Source of the DNA: JAMHWF01 sp964371405
GTDB taxonomy: Bacteria > Pseudomonadota > Gammaproteobacteria > Burkholderiales > Burkholderiaceae_C
Reading direction: 5' to 3'
NCBI GenBank assembly: GCA_964371405.1
Contig: CAYJLV010000005.1
Span: forward strand, 74,827 to 138,826
Length of the DNA: 64,000 bases
Shown: one piece after another, positions 27,874 through 39,959 of the stretch
How the letters are laid out: the number at the start of each line of letters is the position of its first letter
Numbering within the stretch: the first letter of the stretch is position 1
The notes under the pieces: generated by a model
What the model saw: only the letters and a program-made list of their open reading frames with translations
Databases searched by the model: none
What the model was told of the DNA's origin: nothing
Translations under genes and position numbers: made by a program

Positions 27874-28167
27874 ATGAGCACGATGAACATTTCGCTGCCC
27901 GACGAGCTGAAGGCCTTCGTCGACGAGCAGGTCGCCGGTCGCGGCTACACCAGCAGCAGCGAGTACCTGCGCGCATTGATCCGCCGCGAAAAGGAGCAAG
28001 AGCAGCTGCGTCAGCTGCTGCTCGAAGGCGCCGCATCGCCGATCGTCGGCGAGGCCGACGCGGCCTACTTCGAGGGCCTGCGCGAACGTGTGCGCCGGCG
28101 CGCAGCTGCAAAGGGTGCTGCACCGGCTGCTGCCAACGCGCGGCGCCGGCAATCCAGCGGAGCCTGA
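27874..28167 (+). CDS. parD: ParD-family type II antitoxin
   Basis: This 97-residue protein has an N-terminal ribbon-helix-helix DNA-binding domain (MNISLPDELKAFVDEQVAG, then YTSSSEYLRALIRREKE), typical of the ParD/CC2985 family. A charged C-terminal tail (about 45-97) would wrap around the toxin. It precedes the parE-like gene by five bases. ParD normally neutralises ParE and represses the pair. Lying between hsdS and hsdR, it would be transcribed with the restriction genes. Confidence 0.9.
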   Translation: MSTMNISLPDELKAFVDEQVAGRGYTSSSEYLRALIRREKEQEQLRQLLLEGAASPIVGEADAAYFEGLRERVRRRAAAKGAAPAAANARRRQSSGA

Positions 28168-28172
28168 GCCGC

Positions 28173-28510
28173 GTGGCTTCGGCGTCCGCGCGGCTCGTCA
28201 TCCGCGCAGCGGCACGAGCCGACGTCGAGGCTGTGGCGGACTGGTATGCCGACGAGGGCGGCGAGGCACTGGGCCTGCGGTTCCTTGCCGAGCTGGACGC
28301 TGCCTGCCAGCGGATCGCACGGCAACCCGGCATCGGTTCGCCGCGGTGGGGTGAGGCATTGAACATGCCCGATCTGCGCGTCTGGCCGCTCGCGCATTTC
28401 CCGTACCAGGTCTTCTACCTTCAGCGAGCGCCGCACGTCGAAATCTGGCGTGTCTTGCATGGCGCGCGCGACGTGCCGGGCGCATTGACCCAGCCGGAAG
28501 GTGACGGGCC

Positions 28511-28514
<4 letters not shown>
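28173..28514 (+). CDS. parE: ParE/RelE-superfamily toxin
   Basis: This 113-residue protein starts at a GTG at 28173 with GGAG upstream. It has the RelE/ParE fold pattern: VIRAAARADVEAVADWYADEGGEALGLRFL, then ACQRIARQPGIGSPRW, and a C-terminal FPYQVFYLQRAPHVEIWRVLHGARD. The last part is the characteristic beta-strand pair of ParE toxins, which poison DNA gyrase. Its stop overlaps the hsdR GTG start by four bases (GTGA at 28511-28514), so toxin and restriction subunit are translationally coupled. Confidence 0.9.
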
Positions 28515-31732
<3,218 letters not shown>

Positions 31733-31824
31733 CGGCGCTCGTCAGCGCAATGTTGAATGTAGAGATGACCTGCCGTCCGCATCGATGCTACCGTTGTGCT
31801 TGCGGACGATCCGGGAAGCTGATC

Positions 31825-31929
31825 ATGGAAGCAGCGATCCGCAGGATGGGCAACTCGCAGGGCGTGCTGATGCCGAAGGCCATCCTGCGCCAAGGGGTGT
31901 CTGGTAGGCAATACCGTCGAGCCTCCTGA
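31825..31929 (+). pseudogene. Truncated MazE/AbrB-type antitoxin fragment
   Basis: A 34-codon frame begins MEAAIRRMGNSQGVLMPKAIL. That is the SpoVT/AbrB swapped-hairpin start of MazE/VapB antitoxins (compare the xRxxGNSxGVxxPK motif). The homology stops within about ten residues, and no toxin gene follows. The remaining 42 bases before the ATPase gene show nothing else. It looks like a remnant of a second toxin-antitoxin module cut off at the boundary between the restriction locus and the metal ATPase. Confidence 0.6.
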
Positions 31930-31970
31930 GGTCCAGCAGCTTGCGACGGCGCGGGAATAAGGAGAGCGCC

Positions 31971-34250
31971 ATGCAGCCCGGTCGCGGAACGACCCACGAG
32001 CATCATCGACACGGACACCATGACCAGCATGTGATGCCCGACGACACCGTGATGGACGGTGCCCATCATGAACACGGCCGCCACGCGCAGGCCCCGGCCG
32101 CGGGCAAGGCGGCACCGCAAGGCGACCCGAAGCAGGCCGAGTACACCTGCCCGATGCACCCCGAGGTGCGCCAGATCGGCCCGGGCAACTGCCCGAAGTG
32201 CGGCATGGCGCTGGAGCCGGTGCTCGTGACCGCCAATCAGGGCGAAAGCCCCGAGTTGCGCGACATGACGCGGCGCTTCTGGATCGGCACCGCGCTCACG
32301 GTGCCGGTCTTCGCGCTGGAGATGGGCGGCCACCTGACGAACCTGAGCCACTTGCTGAGCCAGCAGCAGTCGAACTGGATTCAGCTCCTGTTCGGCACGC
32401 CGGTGGTGCTCTGGGCCGGCTGGCCGTTCTTCGTGCGCGCCGTGGCGTCGGTGAAGAACCGCAGCCTGAACATGTTCTCGCTCATCGCGCTGGGCACCGG
32501 CGCGGCCTGGACCTACAGCATGGTCGGCACCATCGCACCCGGCTTGTTCCCGGCCGAGCTGCGGCTGGCGGACGGCGCGGTGCCGATCTACTTCGAGGCC
32601 GCGGCCGTCATCACCGTGCTGGTGCTGCTGGGCCAGGTGCTGGAGCTGCGCGCGCGAGAGAAGACCTCGGGCGCGATCAAGGCGCTGCTCGGGCTGGCGC
32701 CGAAGACGGCCGTCATGGTGAGAGCCGACGGCAGCGACGAAACGGTGCAGGTCGACAGCATCCAGGTCGGCGCGCTGCTGCGCGTGCGGCCCGGCGAGAA
32801 GATCCCGGTCGACGGCGTGCTGACCGAAGGCAAGGGCAACGTCGACGAGGCCATGGTCACCGGCGAGCCTATCCCGGTCGCCAAGGCCATCGGCTCCACG
32901 GTGACGGCCGGCACCCTCAATCAGACCGGCGGCTTCGTGATGCGCGCCGAGAAAGTCGGCGCCGACACCTTGCTCTCGCAGATCGTCCACATGGTGGCGG
33001 CCGCGCAGCGCAGCCGCGCGCCGATTCAGCGCATGGCCGACCAGGTCGCCGGCTGGTTCGTGCCGGTCGTCATCCTGATCGCGGCGCTGACGTTCGTGGC
33101 CTGGCTGCTATGGGGCCCGTCGCCGGCCTTCAGCTACGCCCTCATCGCGGCGGTCGCCGTGCTCATCATCGCGTGCCCGTGTGCGCTCGGCCTGGCGACG
33201 CCGATGTCGATCATGGTCGGTGTCGGCAAGGGCGCGCAGCATGGCGTGCTGATCCGCGATGCCGAGGCACTCGAGAAGATGGAGAAGGTCGACACGCTGG
33301 TGGTCGACAAGACCGGCACGCTGACCGAAGGGCGGCCGAAGGTGGTGCACATCGAAGCCGCCGGCGGCAACAGCCGCGAAGACCTGCTGCGCAAGCTCGC
33401 CAGCGTGGAGCGGGCCAGCGAGCACCCGCTGGCGCTGGCCATCGTGCACGATGCGCTCGAGCGCAAGCTCAGCCTGTCTGCGGTGACGGACTTCGATTCA
33501 CCGCTCGGCAAGGGGGTGCTGGGCACGGTCGATGGCACGCACGTCGTCTCGGGCAGCGCCAGGTTCCTGGCCGAACACGGCGTGGACGCCGTCAACCTGC
33601 AGCCGGCGGCCGAGCAGCAGCGCGCGTTGGCCGCCACCGTCATCTTCGTCGCCATCGGCGGCAAGCTGGCGGGCTTCGCGGCGATCGCCGATCCCATCAA
33701 GGCGACGACGCCGCAGGCGCTGCAGGCGCTGCGCGCGGCCGGCATTCGCATCGTGATGCTGACCGGCGACGGCAAGACGACGGCCGAAGCGGTGGGCCGG
33801 CAACTCGGCATCGACGAGGTCGTGGCCGAGGTGTTCCCCGAAGACAAGGTCGCCGTCGTCCAGCGCTTGATGAACGAGGGACGGGTCGTGGCCATGGCGG
33901 GCGACGGCGTCAACGACTCGCCGGCGCTGGCCGCCGCCACCGTGGGCATCGCGATGGGCACCGGCACCGACGTGGCGATGGAGAGCTCAGGCGTGACGCT
34001 GCTCAAGGGCGACCTGATGGGCATCGTTCGCGCAAGGACGCTGTCGCACGCGGTCATGCGCAACATCCGCCAGAACCTGTTTCTCTCGTTCGCCTACAAC
34101 GTTGCCGGCATCCCGCTCGCGGCCGGCGTGCTCTACCCCTTCTTCGGCCTGCTGCTGTCGCCGGTGGTTGCCGCTGCCGCGATGGCGCTGTCGTCGGTCA
34201 GCGTGATCGGCAACGCACTGCGGCTGCGAGCGGCGAAGGTCGAGCAGTAG
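31971..34250 (+). CDS. Copper/silver-type P1B-ATPase (CopB/SilP-like)
   Basis: This 759-residue metal-exporting ATPase starts at an ATG with an AAGGAGAG ribosome site. Instead of CXXC heavy-metal-associated domains it has a His-rich N-terminus (about 1-40) and a heavy-metal-binding YHS-like domain with CPMHPE and NCPKCGM (about 60-79). It has eight membrane helices with the transport-site motif CPC (402-404), the phosphorylated Asp446 in DKTGTLTEG, the SEHPLA motif and GDGVNDSPAL. This layout is that of CopB/SilP-like Cu/Ag exporters. No copper sensor, oxidase or chaperone gene is adjacent. Confidence 0.93.
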   Translation: MQPGRGTTHEHHRHGHHDQHVMPDDTVMDGAHHEHGRHAQAPAAGKAAPQGDPKQAEYTCPMHPEVRQIGPGNCPKCGMALEPVLVTANQGESPELRDMTRRFWIGTALTVPVFALEMGGHLTNLSHLLSQQQSNWIQLLFGTPVVLWAGWPFFVRAVASVKNRSLNMFSLIALGTGAAWTYSMVGTIAPGLFPAELRLADGAVPIYFEAAAVITVLVLLGQVLELRAREKTSGAIKALLGLAPKTAVMVRADGSDETVQVDSIQVGALLRVRPGEKIPVDGVLTEGKGNVDEAMVTGEPIPVAKAIGSTVTAGTLNQTGGFVMRAEKVGADTLLSQIVHMVAAAQRSRAPIQRMADQVAGWFVPVVILIAALTFVAWLLWGPSPAFSYALIAAVAVLIIACPCALGLATPMSIMVGVGKGAQHGVLIRDAEALEKMEKVDTLVVDKTGTLTEGRPKVVHIEAAGGNSREDLLRKLASVERASEHPLALAIVHDALERKLSLSAVTDFDSPLGKGVLGTVDGTHVVSGSARFLAEHGVDAVNLQPAAEQQRALAATVIFVAIGGKLAGFAAIADPIKATTPQALQALRAAGIRIVMLTGDGKTTAEAVGRQLGIDEVVAEVFPEDKVAVVQRLMNEGRVVAMAGDGVNDSPALAAATVGIAMGTGTDVAMESSGVTLLKGDLMGIVRARTLSHAVMRNIRQNLFLSFAYNVAGIPLAAGVLYPFFGLLLSPVVAAAAMALSSVSVIGNALRLRAAKVEQ

Positions 34251-34290
34251 CCCGTGGCGTTCTTGCTCTCATGCCGAATGCCCGGCGCGG

Positions 34291-35259
34291 TCACGCGCGG
34301 CCGCTGTCGTCGAGCAGTCTGGGCCGCCCCGGCACTCCGATCTGACACTCCAGGCTGCGGTCCCAATGCCCGAGGTCGGCCGCAGCGCGATAGGTCGTCT
34401 GCAGGAAGCTCAGCAACGAGGCATCCGGGTTCGACGCGCTCCTGACGACTTCATACGGAAGCAGCCACTCGCCGAGTTCCGTGGACCAGAAAGCACCGGC
34501 CGGCTCGACGGTTGCTGCGGCAAATCCGTCGGGCGCGGGATACGCGTACGAGTAGAACGCCGCATGGGGATAGGCCGCGCTGCCCGGCCAGAAGCCGGCG
34601 CTGCTCACCTCGTGCGAATACGCCTCGCGCGTGACGGCATCGGGCAGGCCGGGCACGCCTCCGGGGTGCCGTGGGGCCGGCCGTCCCGAGTAGCGGGTCA
34701 CGGCCAGGTCGAAGCTGCCCCAGAAGAAGTGAACCGGGCTGCACTTGCCGAGGAAGCACGTCCGAAACTGCTGGAACACCCGGTCGGCATGCATCAGCGC
34801 GAGCCAGAACCGATGCACCGCGGGCGGATCGTACGAGGCGTGGACCTCGTCCTCCGCAAAGCGGATCGGCTGCGGGATCTCGTTGGGCATGGTGTGGATC
34901 CCGACCTCGATACCGGCGGCGCGAAGTTCGGCCATCACGCGGCGGTAGAACGCCGCGACGGACATCGGCTCGAGCGCGAACCCGCGGATCGGCCCGTCGG
35001 ACACGATCACGGCGAGGCGATGGTCGACGAAGTCGAAGTCGATCTCGAGCATGCGCGAGCCCAGATGCACCGTGGAGGTTCGCAGGCCTCGCGGATGAAC
35101 GTACAGCGGCACATGCCACTGGTGGTTGAGCCAGGGCGTCAGCGCGAGCCGCACCTTCCCGACCACCTGCGTCCACAAGTGAAGCGTGTTCAGGGTGTCG
35201 CGCCAGTCCTCGTAGTGCAACGCCGGCCAAGGTGCGTGCTCGACTCGAATACCCTTCAT
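34291..35259 (-). CDS. DUF5996 family protein
   Basis: This 322-residue protein belongs to a widespread but uncharacterised bacterial family (DUF5996). Features include WPALHYEDWRDTLNTLHLWTQVVGKVRLAL near the N-terminus, and later DFDFVDHRLAV, CSPVHFFWGSFDLAVTRYSGRPAP and AFYSYAYPAPDGF. It has no signal peptide or membrane segments. The ATG at 35259 has an AGGAGG ribosome site and was chosen over an upstream in-frame start. It is convergent with the ATPase. Function is unknown. Confidence 0.85.
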   Translation of the reverse strand: MKGIRVEHAPWPALHYEDWRDTLNTLHLWTQVVGKVRLALTPWLNHQWHVPLYVHPRGLRTSTVHLGSRMLEIDFDFVDHRLAVIVSDGPIRGFALEPMSVAAFYRRVMAELRAAGIEVGIHTMPNEIPQPIRFAEDEVHASYDPPAVHRFWLALMHADRVFQQFRTCFLGKCSPVHFFWGSFDLAVTRYSGRPAPRHPGGVPGLPDAVTREAYSHEVSSAGFWPGSAAYPHAAFYSYAYPAPDGFAAATVEPAGAFWSTELGEWLLPYEVVRSASNPDASLLSFLQTTYRAAADLGHWDRSLECQIGVPGRPRLLDDSGRA

Positions 35260-35657
35260 CGCGACCTCCTGCTTCACCGCGTGCACGTGGACCAGTGTGC
35301 TCTGCTGCCGGTGGCGCGGCAAGCAACGGTCCTTTCACCGAGCTGCGGCTGGCGATGGTGGGCTGCGGCACCACGTCGCTGAAGGCGATCACCGCCCAGG
35401 CGCTCATCGACACGCGCCGGGGGTAGACGTCGTCACGGGGTCTGGCGGCCCCTTGGAGTTGTCACGCTGACAGAACCGGAGACAGCGGGTCACTCGGCGC
35501 ACGACCAAGAGCCGAAGCTGTCCTGTGTCCAGCGCACGCCGGCGCGGCATCCCGGCCTGTCGGGCGTGCGCGCGCAGGCCGATGCGCACCCGCATTCGCC
35601 GGCACCGCGGCGCATCTTGACCGACACTCGCGTCTACGACTGTTGCAGTCGCGTGCC
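35260..35657. other. Intergenic stretch, about 400 bases, no convincing gene
   Basis: This gap between the DUF5996 gene and the DedA-rhodanese gene has no supported CDS. A short open stretch ending at about 35427 (ELRLAMVGCGTTSLKAITAQALID) might be a decayed gene tail. A small perfect inverted repeat TGTCA-CGC-TGACA lies near 35459-35471. I see no promoter consensus or repeat copy from elsewhere in the window. Lack of coding content inside the accessory region suggests remnants of past insertion. Confidence 0.4.
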
Positions 35658-36620
35658 ATGCCGGAACTCACCACCCATCTCGTCGACTACGGCGCCTGGC
35701 TCGTGTTCGCCGCGACGCTCGCCTCGCGCATCGGCCTGCCGGTGCCCGCCGCGCCGTTCCTCGTGGTGGCCGGTGCGCTGGCGGCCGGCGGGCAGATCTG
35801 GTTCGTCGCCGCGCTCGTTGCGGCCGTCGTCGCCAGCGTGATCGGCGACGGCGCCTGGTTCCTCGCCGGGCGTGTCTACGGCTATCGCATTCTCAGGCTG
35901 CTGTGCCGCATCTCGATCTCACCGGACTCGTGCGTCACCCAGAGCGAAACGTTCATCGCGCGCTGGGGGGGCGCCTCGCTGCTCGCCGCCAAGTTCATTC
36001 CCGGAGTGTCGGTGGTCGCGCCACCGATGGCCGGAGCGCTCGGGATGACGCTGCCCGCATTCACTTTCTTCGATGCACTCGCTTCCTTCGTGTGGGCCAT
36101 GCTGTTCCTCGGCATCGGCGCGCTCTTCGCGCAGCAGATTCAGGCCGTGCTCGAGGCGCTCTCGACGATGGGTGTCGCGGCGGCCGTCGTGCTGGTGGCG
36201 CTGGCCTGCGCCTGGCTGGCGCTTCGCAGCTGGCGCCGGCGTGCCTTCCTGCGCTCGGTAGAGATGTCGCGCATCAGCGTCGATGAGCTGCGCGCCCTCA
36301 TCGAGGCGGGAAGTGCGCCGGTCGTGATCGACGTGCGCTCGCAAGCCGGGCGAGCCATCGATGCGCGGCGCATCCCCGGTGCGCGCGCGATCGAGCCGGC
36401 GCTCATCCCGCAGGCTCTCGCCGAGCTGCCGCGCGACCGCGAGATCGTGCTGTACTGCAACTGCCCGAACGAAGTCTCGGCCGCGAGTGCCGCGCGCATG
36501 CTGGCCGAACGCGGGTTGACTCGCGTGCGCCCGCTGGCCGGCGGGCTCGACGCCTGGGTCGCGGCGGGCCATGGCATCGAGTCGCACGCGGCTCCCGCCG
36601 TGACGAAAACTCTCGAGTGA
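35658..36620 (+). CDS. DedA-family membrane protein fused to a rhodanese domain
   Basis: This 320-residue fusion has an N-terminal DedA/SNARE-associated domain with about five hydrophobic helices (residues 1-195). It includes the DedA signature region FIARWGGASLLAAKFIPGVSVVAPPMAGALGM. The C-terminal rhodanese-like domain (about 205-310) reads VIDVRSQAGRAIDARRIPGA and has its active-site loop at CNCPNEVS. Loop Cys is present, so sulfur transfer is possible. The rhodanese would lie on the cytoplasmic side if the helices are odd-numbered; topology is uncertain. The ATG at 35658 starts the canonical DedA N-terminus. Confidence 0.88.
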   Translation: MPELTTHLVDYGAWLVFAATLASRIGLPVPAAPFLVVAGALAAGGQIWFVAALVAAVVASVIGDGAWFLAGRVYGYRILRLLCRISISPDSCVTQSETFIARWGGASLLAAKFIPGVSVVAPPMAGALGMTLPAFTFFDALASFVWAMLFLGIGALFAQQIQAVLEALSTMGVAAAVVLVALACAWLALRSWRRRAFLRSVEMSRISVDELRALIEAGSAPVVIDVRSQAGRAIDARRIPGARAIEPALIPQALAELPRDREIVLYCNCPNEVSAASAARMLAERGLTRVRPLAGGLDAWVAAGHGIESHAAPAVTKTLE

Positions 36621-36674
36621 TGAAAGCCGAAAATCGGGGAGCGGCCCGGTTGGAAGGCGAAAGCAGAGGGCGCC

Positions 36675-36770
36675 TCACTTGCGCGTCACCCGGAAGATCG
36701 CTCCACTGGCATCGTCGCTCACCACCATCGCGCCGTTGCGGGTGTCACGCCGCCCGTCCGGCCCCAGAGA
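36675..36770 (-). pseudogene. Possible remnant of a sugar/sorbosone dehydrogenase C-terminus
   Basis: In the 249-base gap before the FMN reductase gene, the minus strand reads NGAMVVSDDASGAIFRVTRK and then a stop at 36675-36677. This resembles the last beta-propeller strand of PQQ-dependent sugar (sorbosone-type) dehydrogenases, with the GALLVSDD...IYRV pattern. No upstream portion of such a gene is present. It may be a decayed tail, or chance. Nothing else is seen in the gap. Confidence 0.35.
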
Positions 36771-36869
36771 CCGTGCCCCCACGCGTCAGTCTGACATTGG
36801 CGACGGACTTGCGGGCATGTCGGCCTCGGCGTACAAGCGGTTCCACCCCGGACATTCCAGGAGCACCGC

Positions 36870-37442
36870 ATGGCCACCTACAAGGTCGGATATTTCGTCG
36901 GTAGCCTCGCCACCGCTTCGATCAACCGCCTGCTCGCCAAGGCACTGGTCCGGCTCGCGCCGCCCGACCTGGAGCTGAGCGAGATCCCGATCAAGGATCT
37001 GCCGCTCTACAGCTACGACTACGACGCCGATTTCCCGCCGGTGGCGCGTGCCCTCAAGCGGGCGGTCGCCGATGTCGACGCTGTCCTGTTCGTGACGCCC
37101 GAGTACAACCGCTCGATCCCCGGTGGCCTGAAGAACGCCATCGACTGGGCCAGTCGGCCCTGGGGGCAGAACTCGTTCACGAAGAAGCCTTCCGGCGTGA
37201 TCGGCACTTCGCCGGGATCGATCGGCACCGCGGTGGCGCAAAGCCACCTGCGCGGTGTGCTGTGCTTCTGCAACTCGCCGCTGATGAACAACGTCGAGGC
37301 CTACATTCATTTCAAGCCGGGCCTGATTGCGGCCGACGGTGAGGTCACCGACGAGAGCACGAAGCAGTTCCTGCAGAACTACATGACGGAGTTTCATGCC
37401 TTCATCGTGCGCGTCCTGACCGTGTTGCCGCGCAACGCCTGA
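36870..37442 (+). CDS. NADPH-dependent FMN reductase (chromate reductase-like)
   Basis: This 190-residue flavodoxin-like protein has an FMN-phosphate loop at VGSLATASINRLLAKAL (about 10-26) and the family motif TPEYNRSIPGGLKNAIDWASR (about 75-95), typical of ChrR/YieF/ArsH-related NAD(P)H:FMN or quinone reductases. The cytosolic dimeric enzymes reduce quinones, chromate or azo compounds. The ATG at 36870 follows an AGGAG-like site (CCAGGAGC). It is convergent with the GAF-LuxR regulator. Its physiological substrate cannot be named. Confidence 0.88.
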   Translation: MATYKVGYFVGSLATASINRLLAKALVRLAPPDLELSEIPIKDLPLYSYDYDADFPPVARALKRAVADVDAVLFVTPEYNRSIPGGLKNAIDWASRPWGQNSFTKKPSGVIGTSPGSIGTAVAQSHLRGVLCFCNSPLMNNVEAYIHFKPGLIAADGEVTDESTKQFLQNYMTEFHAFIVRVLTVLPRNA

Positions 37443-37449
37443 CCCGCGG

Positions 37450-37471
37450 GCCCGAGGCTCAATGCTCGGGC
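37450..37471. terminator. Hairpin between convergent FMN reductase and GAF-LuxR genes
   Basis: GCCCGAG (37450-37456) pairs perfectly with CTCGGGC (37465-37471). The hairpin spans the stop codon of the regulator and begins eight bases after the reductase stop. It has no T-run, so its terminator activity is uncertain. Confidence 0.4.
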
Positions 37472-38445
37472 GGCAGGCGATCGAACTGCACGTTGAGCAG
37501 GCGCACCAGGCGCGACGTCGAGCTCACTCCCAGCTTGTCGCGGATGCTGCGCAACTGGTGGTCGACCGTCGACAGCGACCTTTGCAACTGGCGGGCCACT
37601 TCCTTGTAGCTCAGGCCCATCGCCACCAGTCGAGCCACCTTCATCTCGGCGGACGTCAACTGCCGCAGTCCTGCCGGCGGCGGTGTTGCCCGCGGCTCGG
37701 CGGCCTGCCGGCATTCGCGTTCACGCCGTTCGGCAGCCAGCAGCGCGGCAGTCGCCAGCACCGGGCCCAGGGCGGAATGCGAAAGACCGGCCAGCTCGTT
37801 GCAGGTCGAGGCGTCCCAGGCCGGCGTCTCGCGGTGCCAGTCGGCGCAGATGATGCCGAGCGGCTCGAGCCCGTCGCGCACCGGCAGCGCCAGCTTGGCG
37901 CGCGTGCCGATCGAGCCCAGCGCGACGCGCATGCCTTCGGTGAAGCTGCGCTCCTGCGACACGTCGGTGATCGCCGCCACGCCGTCGTCGGCCCAGACGG
38001 CGCGCAGGGCCGGGTCGGCGGCGCTGAAACGCAGCCCCAGCACGGACGGCAGGGCGAGCGAGTTGCGCTGCACTTCGGCCATGACGACGTAGTCGCGGAC
38101 CTGACCGCCGGCGCCGATGTAGCCGCCGAAGCCGCCGTCGACACGGTCGGCGTCGAGCATCTCGCGCAACCAGTCGGCCGTGATGCGCCAGCACGCCTGC
38201 GGATCGTCGAGGTAGAGGAGCAACTGCGCCGCCAGCTCGCGACCCGGTCGCCAGCGGATGGCCGTCTCGCCTTCGAACAGGCGGCGGCGCAACTGGCGCT
38301 GGACGCTGAGGATGTTGTCGTCGTCGATCACGATCGGGTGGCTGCGGACGGCGCCGCGGCGGCGCACGATGACGCGATGCACGGGATTATGGAGGGCCCG
38401 TCGACGAGTGCAGCGAGCGGGGGGCTGTCGCAGCCTAGGGTTCAC
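37459..38445 (-). CDS. GAF-domain LuxR-family transcriptional regulator
   Basis: This is a regulator of up to 328 residues. The central part (about 75-230) looks like a GAF sensor (RITADWLREMLDADRVDGGFGGYI and LALPVRDGLEPLGIICADW). The C-terminal 65 residues form a LuxR/GerE helix-turn-helix (LTSAEMKVARLVAMGLSYKEVARQL, then STVDHQLRSIRDKLGV). The start is uncertain: the longest frame uses a GTG at 38445, and later GTG codons are possible because the first 35 residues are unusually basic. It is divergent from the aldehyde dehydrogenase-amine dehydrogenase locus, 83 bases away, and is the obvious candidate regulator for it. Confidence 0.85.
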   Translation of the reverse strand: MNPRLRQPPARCTRRRALHNPVHRVIVRRRGAVRSHPIVIDDDNILSVQRQLRRRLFEGETAIRWRPGRELAAQLLLYLDDPQACWRITADWLREMLDADRVDGGFGGYIGAGGQVRDYVVMAEVQRNSLALPSVLGLRFSAADPALRAVWADDGVAAITDVSQERSFTEGMRVALGSIGTRAKLALPVRDGLEPLGIICADWHRETPAWDASTCNELAGLSHSALGPVLATAALLAAERRERECRQAAEPRATPPPAGLRQLTSAEMKVARLVAMGLSYKEVARQLQRSLSTVDHQLRSIRDKLGVSSTSRLVRLLNVQFDRLPPEH

Positions 38446-38528
38446 CCGATGCGAATGTCCGCGATGCCGATCCGGCCCGGTTTGCCCACACTGCGACGGC
38501 CCGATGTCCGGGACGACGGAGACATGCG

Positions 38529-39959
38529 ATGCAGACCTACGCCAACATCTCGAACGGCCGCCCCGTCACGTCGGCCACGACCTTCGAGTCCAGGAATCCG
38601 GCTACCGGCGAGACGCTCGGCCTCGTGCCGCACAGCACGCGCGAGCAGGTCGATGCCGCGGTTGCGGCCGCCAAGGCGGCGCAACCGGCCTGGGCCGCGA
38701 AGCCCGACGCCGAACGCAAGGCACTCATGGGGAAGGTGGCCGAGATCATCAAGGCCAACTCGGAGTACCTGGCGTCCTGGGTGACGCGCGAGCAGGGCAA
38801 GCCGCTCGGCGGCGTGGGGCCCGACCAGGTTCCCGGCGCGCGCTTCGAAGTCTGGGGCTGCGAGGTCTGGACGCAGGTGCCCGCGAGCCTGGACCTGCCG
38901 GTCGACGTGGTGTTCGAAGACGAGACGCGCCGCGACGAGATGCACCGCAAGCCCTTCGGCGTCGTCGCGGCGATCGCGCCGTGGAACTGGCCGCTGCTGA
39001 TCGCCATCTGGCAGATCGTGCCGTCGCTGCGCGCGGGCAACACCGTCGTCATCAAGCCGTCGGAATACACCAGCATCGGCACGCTCGAGATGGTGCGCCT
39101 GATCGCCGAGGCGCTGCCGCCCGGCGTGCTCAACACCGTCAGCGGCGCGGGCGAGGTGGGCTCCTGGCTGGTCGAGAACCCCGACGTGAACAAGATCATG
39201 TTCACCGGTTCGGGCGCCACCGGCTCGAAGATCGCCGCCGCCGCCGCCCGCAACCTGACGCCCACGACGATGGAACTCGGCGGCAACGACGCCGCCATCA
39301 TGCTGCCCGATGCCGACCCCAAGGCGATGGCCATGGGCCTGTTCTGGGGCGCGTTCATCAACATGGGCCAGACCTGCGCCTGCGCCAAGCGCCTCTACGT
39401 GCCCGAGAGCCTGCACGACGCCGTGGTGGCCGAACTCAAGGCGCTGGCCGAGGCCATGCCGATGGGCGATGGCATGCAGCCCGGCATGGTGATGGGGCCG
39501 ATCCAGAACCGCATGCAGTTCGACAAGGTCTCGCGCCTGGTCGAGCGCGCTCGCGCCGAGGGCGCCACCATCGTCTGCGGCGGCACGCCCAAGCCGGGGC
39601 CCGGCAACTTCTATCCGCTCACGCTCGTCACCGACATCGCCGACGGTGCCGCGCTGGTCGACGAGGAGCAGTTCGGCCCGGTGCTGCCGATCATCAAGTA
39701 CCGCAACGTGGACGACGCCGTCGCGAGCGCGAACCGGCTGGATGCCGGGCTTGGCGCCTCGGTCTGGTCGACCGACGTCGACAAGGCGCGGCAGGTGGCC
39801 TCGCGCATCCAGGCCGGCACGGTGTGGATCAACCAGCACGGCATGATCCATCCGATGGTGCCGTTCGGCGGCGTCAAGGGGTCGGGGTGGGGCGTCGAGT
39901 TCGGCGTCGACGGGCTGAAGTCCGTGACTCAGCCGCAGGTGATCAGCATCAAGAAGTAG
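38529..39959 (+). CDS. NAD(P)-dependent aldehyde dehydrogenase of the aromatic amine locus
   Basis: This 476-residue ALDH superfamily enzyme has the NAD-binding region APWNWPL (150-156) and IKPSEYT, the catalytic base Glu249 in MELGGND and nucleophile Cys283 in GQTCAC. C-terminal PFGGVKGSGWG is also present. It lies 134 bases upstream of the aromatic amine dehydrogenase genes in the same direction and divergent from a GAF-LuxR regulator. The natural inference is oxidation of the aldehyde (for example phenylacetaldehyde-like) released by amine oxidation. It has no signal peptide, so the aldehyde must enter the cytoplasm. Exact substrate unproven. Confidence 0.9.
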   Translation: MQTYANISNGRPVTSATTFESRNPATGETLGLVPHSTREQVDAAVAAAKAAQPAWAAKPDAERKALMGKVAEIIKANSEYLASWVTREQGKPLGGVGPDQVPGARFEVWGCEVWTQVPASLDLPVDVVFEDETRRDEMHRKPFGVVAAIAPWNWPLLIAIWQIVPSLRAGNTVVIKPSEYTSIGTLEMVRLIAEALPPGVLNTVSGAGEVGSWLVENPDVNKIMFTGSGATGSKIAAAAARNLTPTTMELGGNDAAIMLPDADPKAMAMGLFWGAFINMGQTCACAKRLYVPESLHDAVVAELKALAEAMPMGDGMQPGMVMGPIQNRMQFDKVSRLVERARAEGATIVCGGTPKPGPGNFYPLTLVTDIADGAALVDEEQFGPVLPIIKYRNVDDAVASANRLDAGLGASVWSTDVDKARQVASRIQAGTVWINQHGMIHPMVPFGGVKGSGWGVEFGVDGLKSVTQPQVISIKK

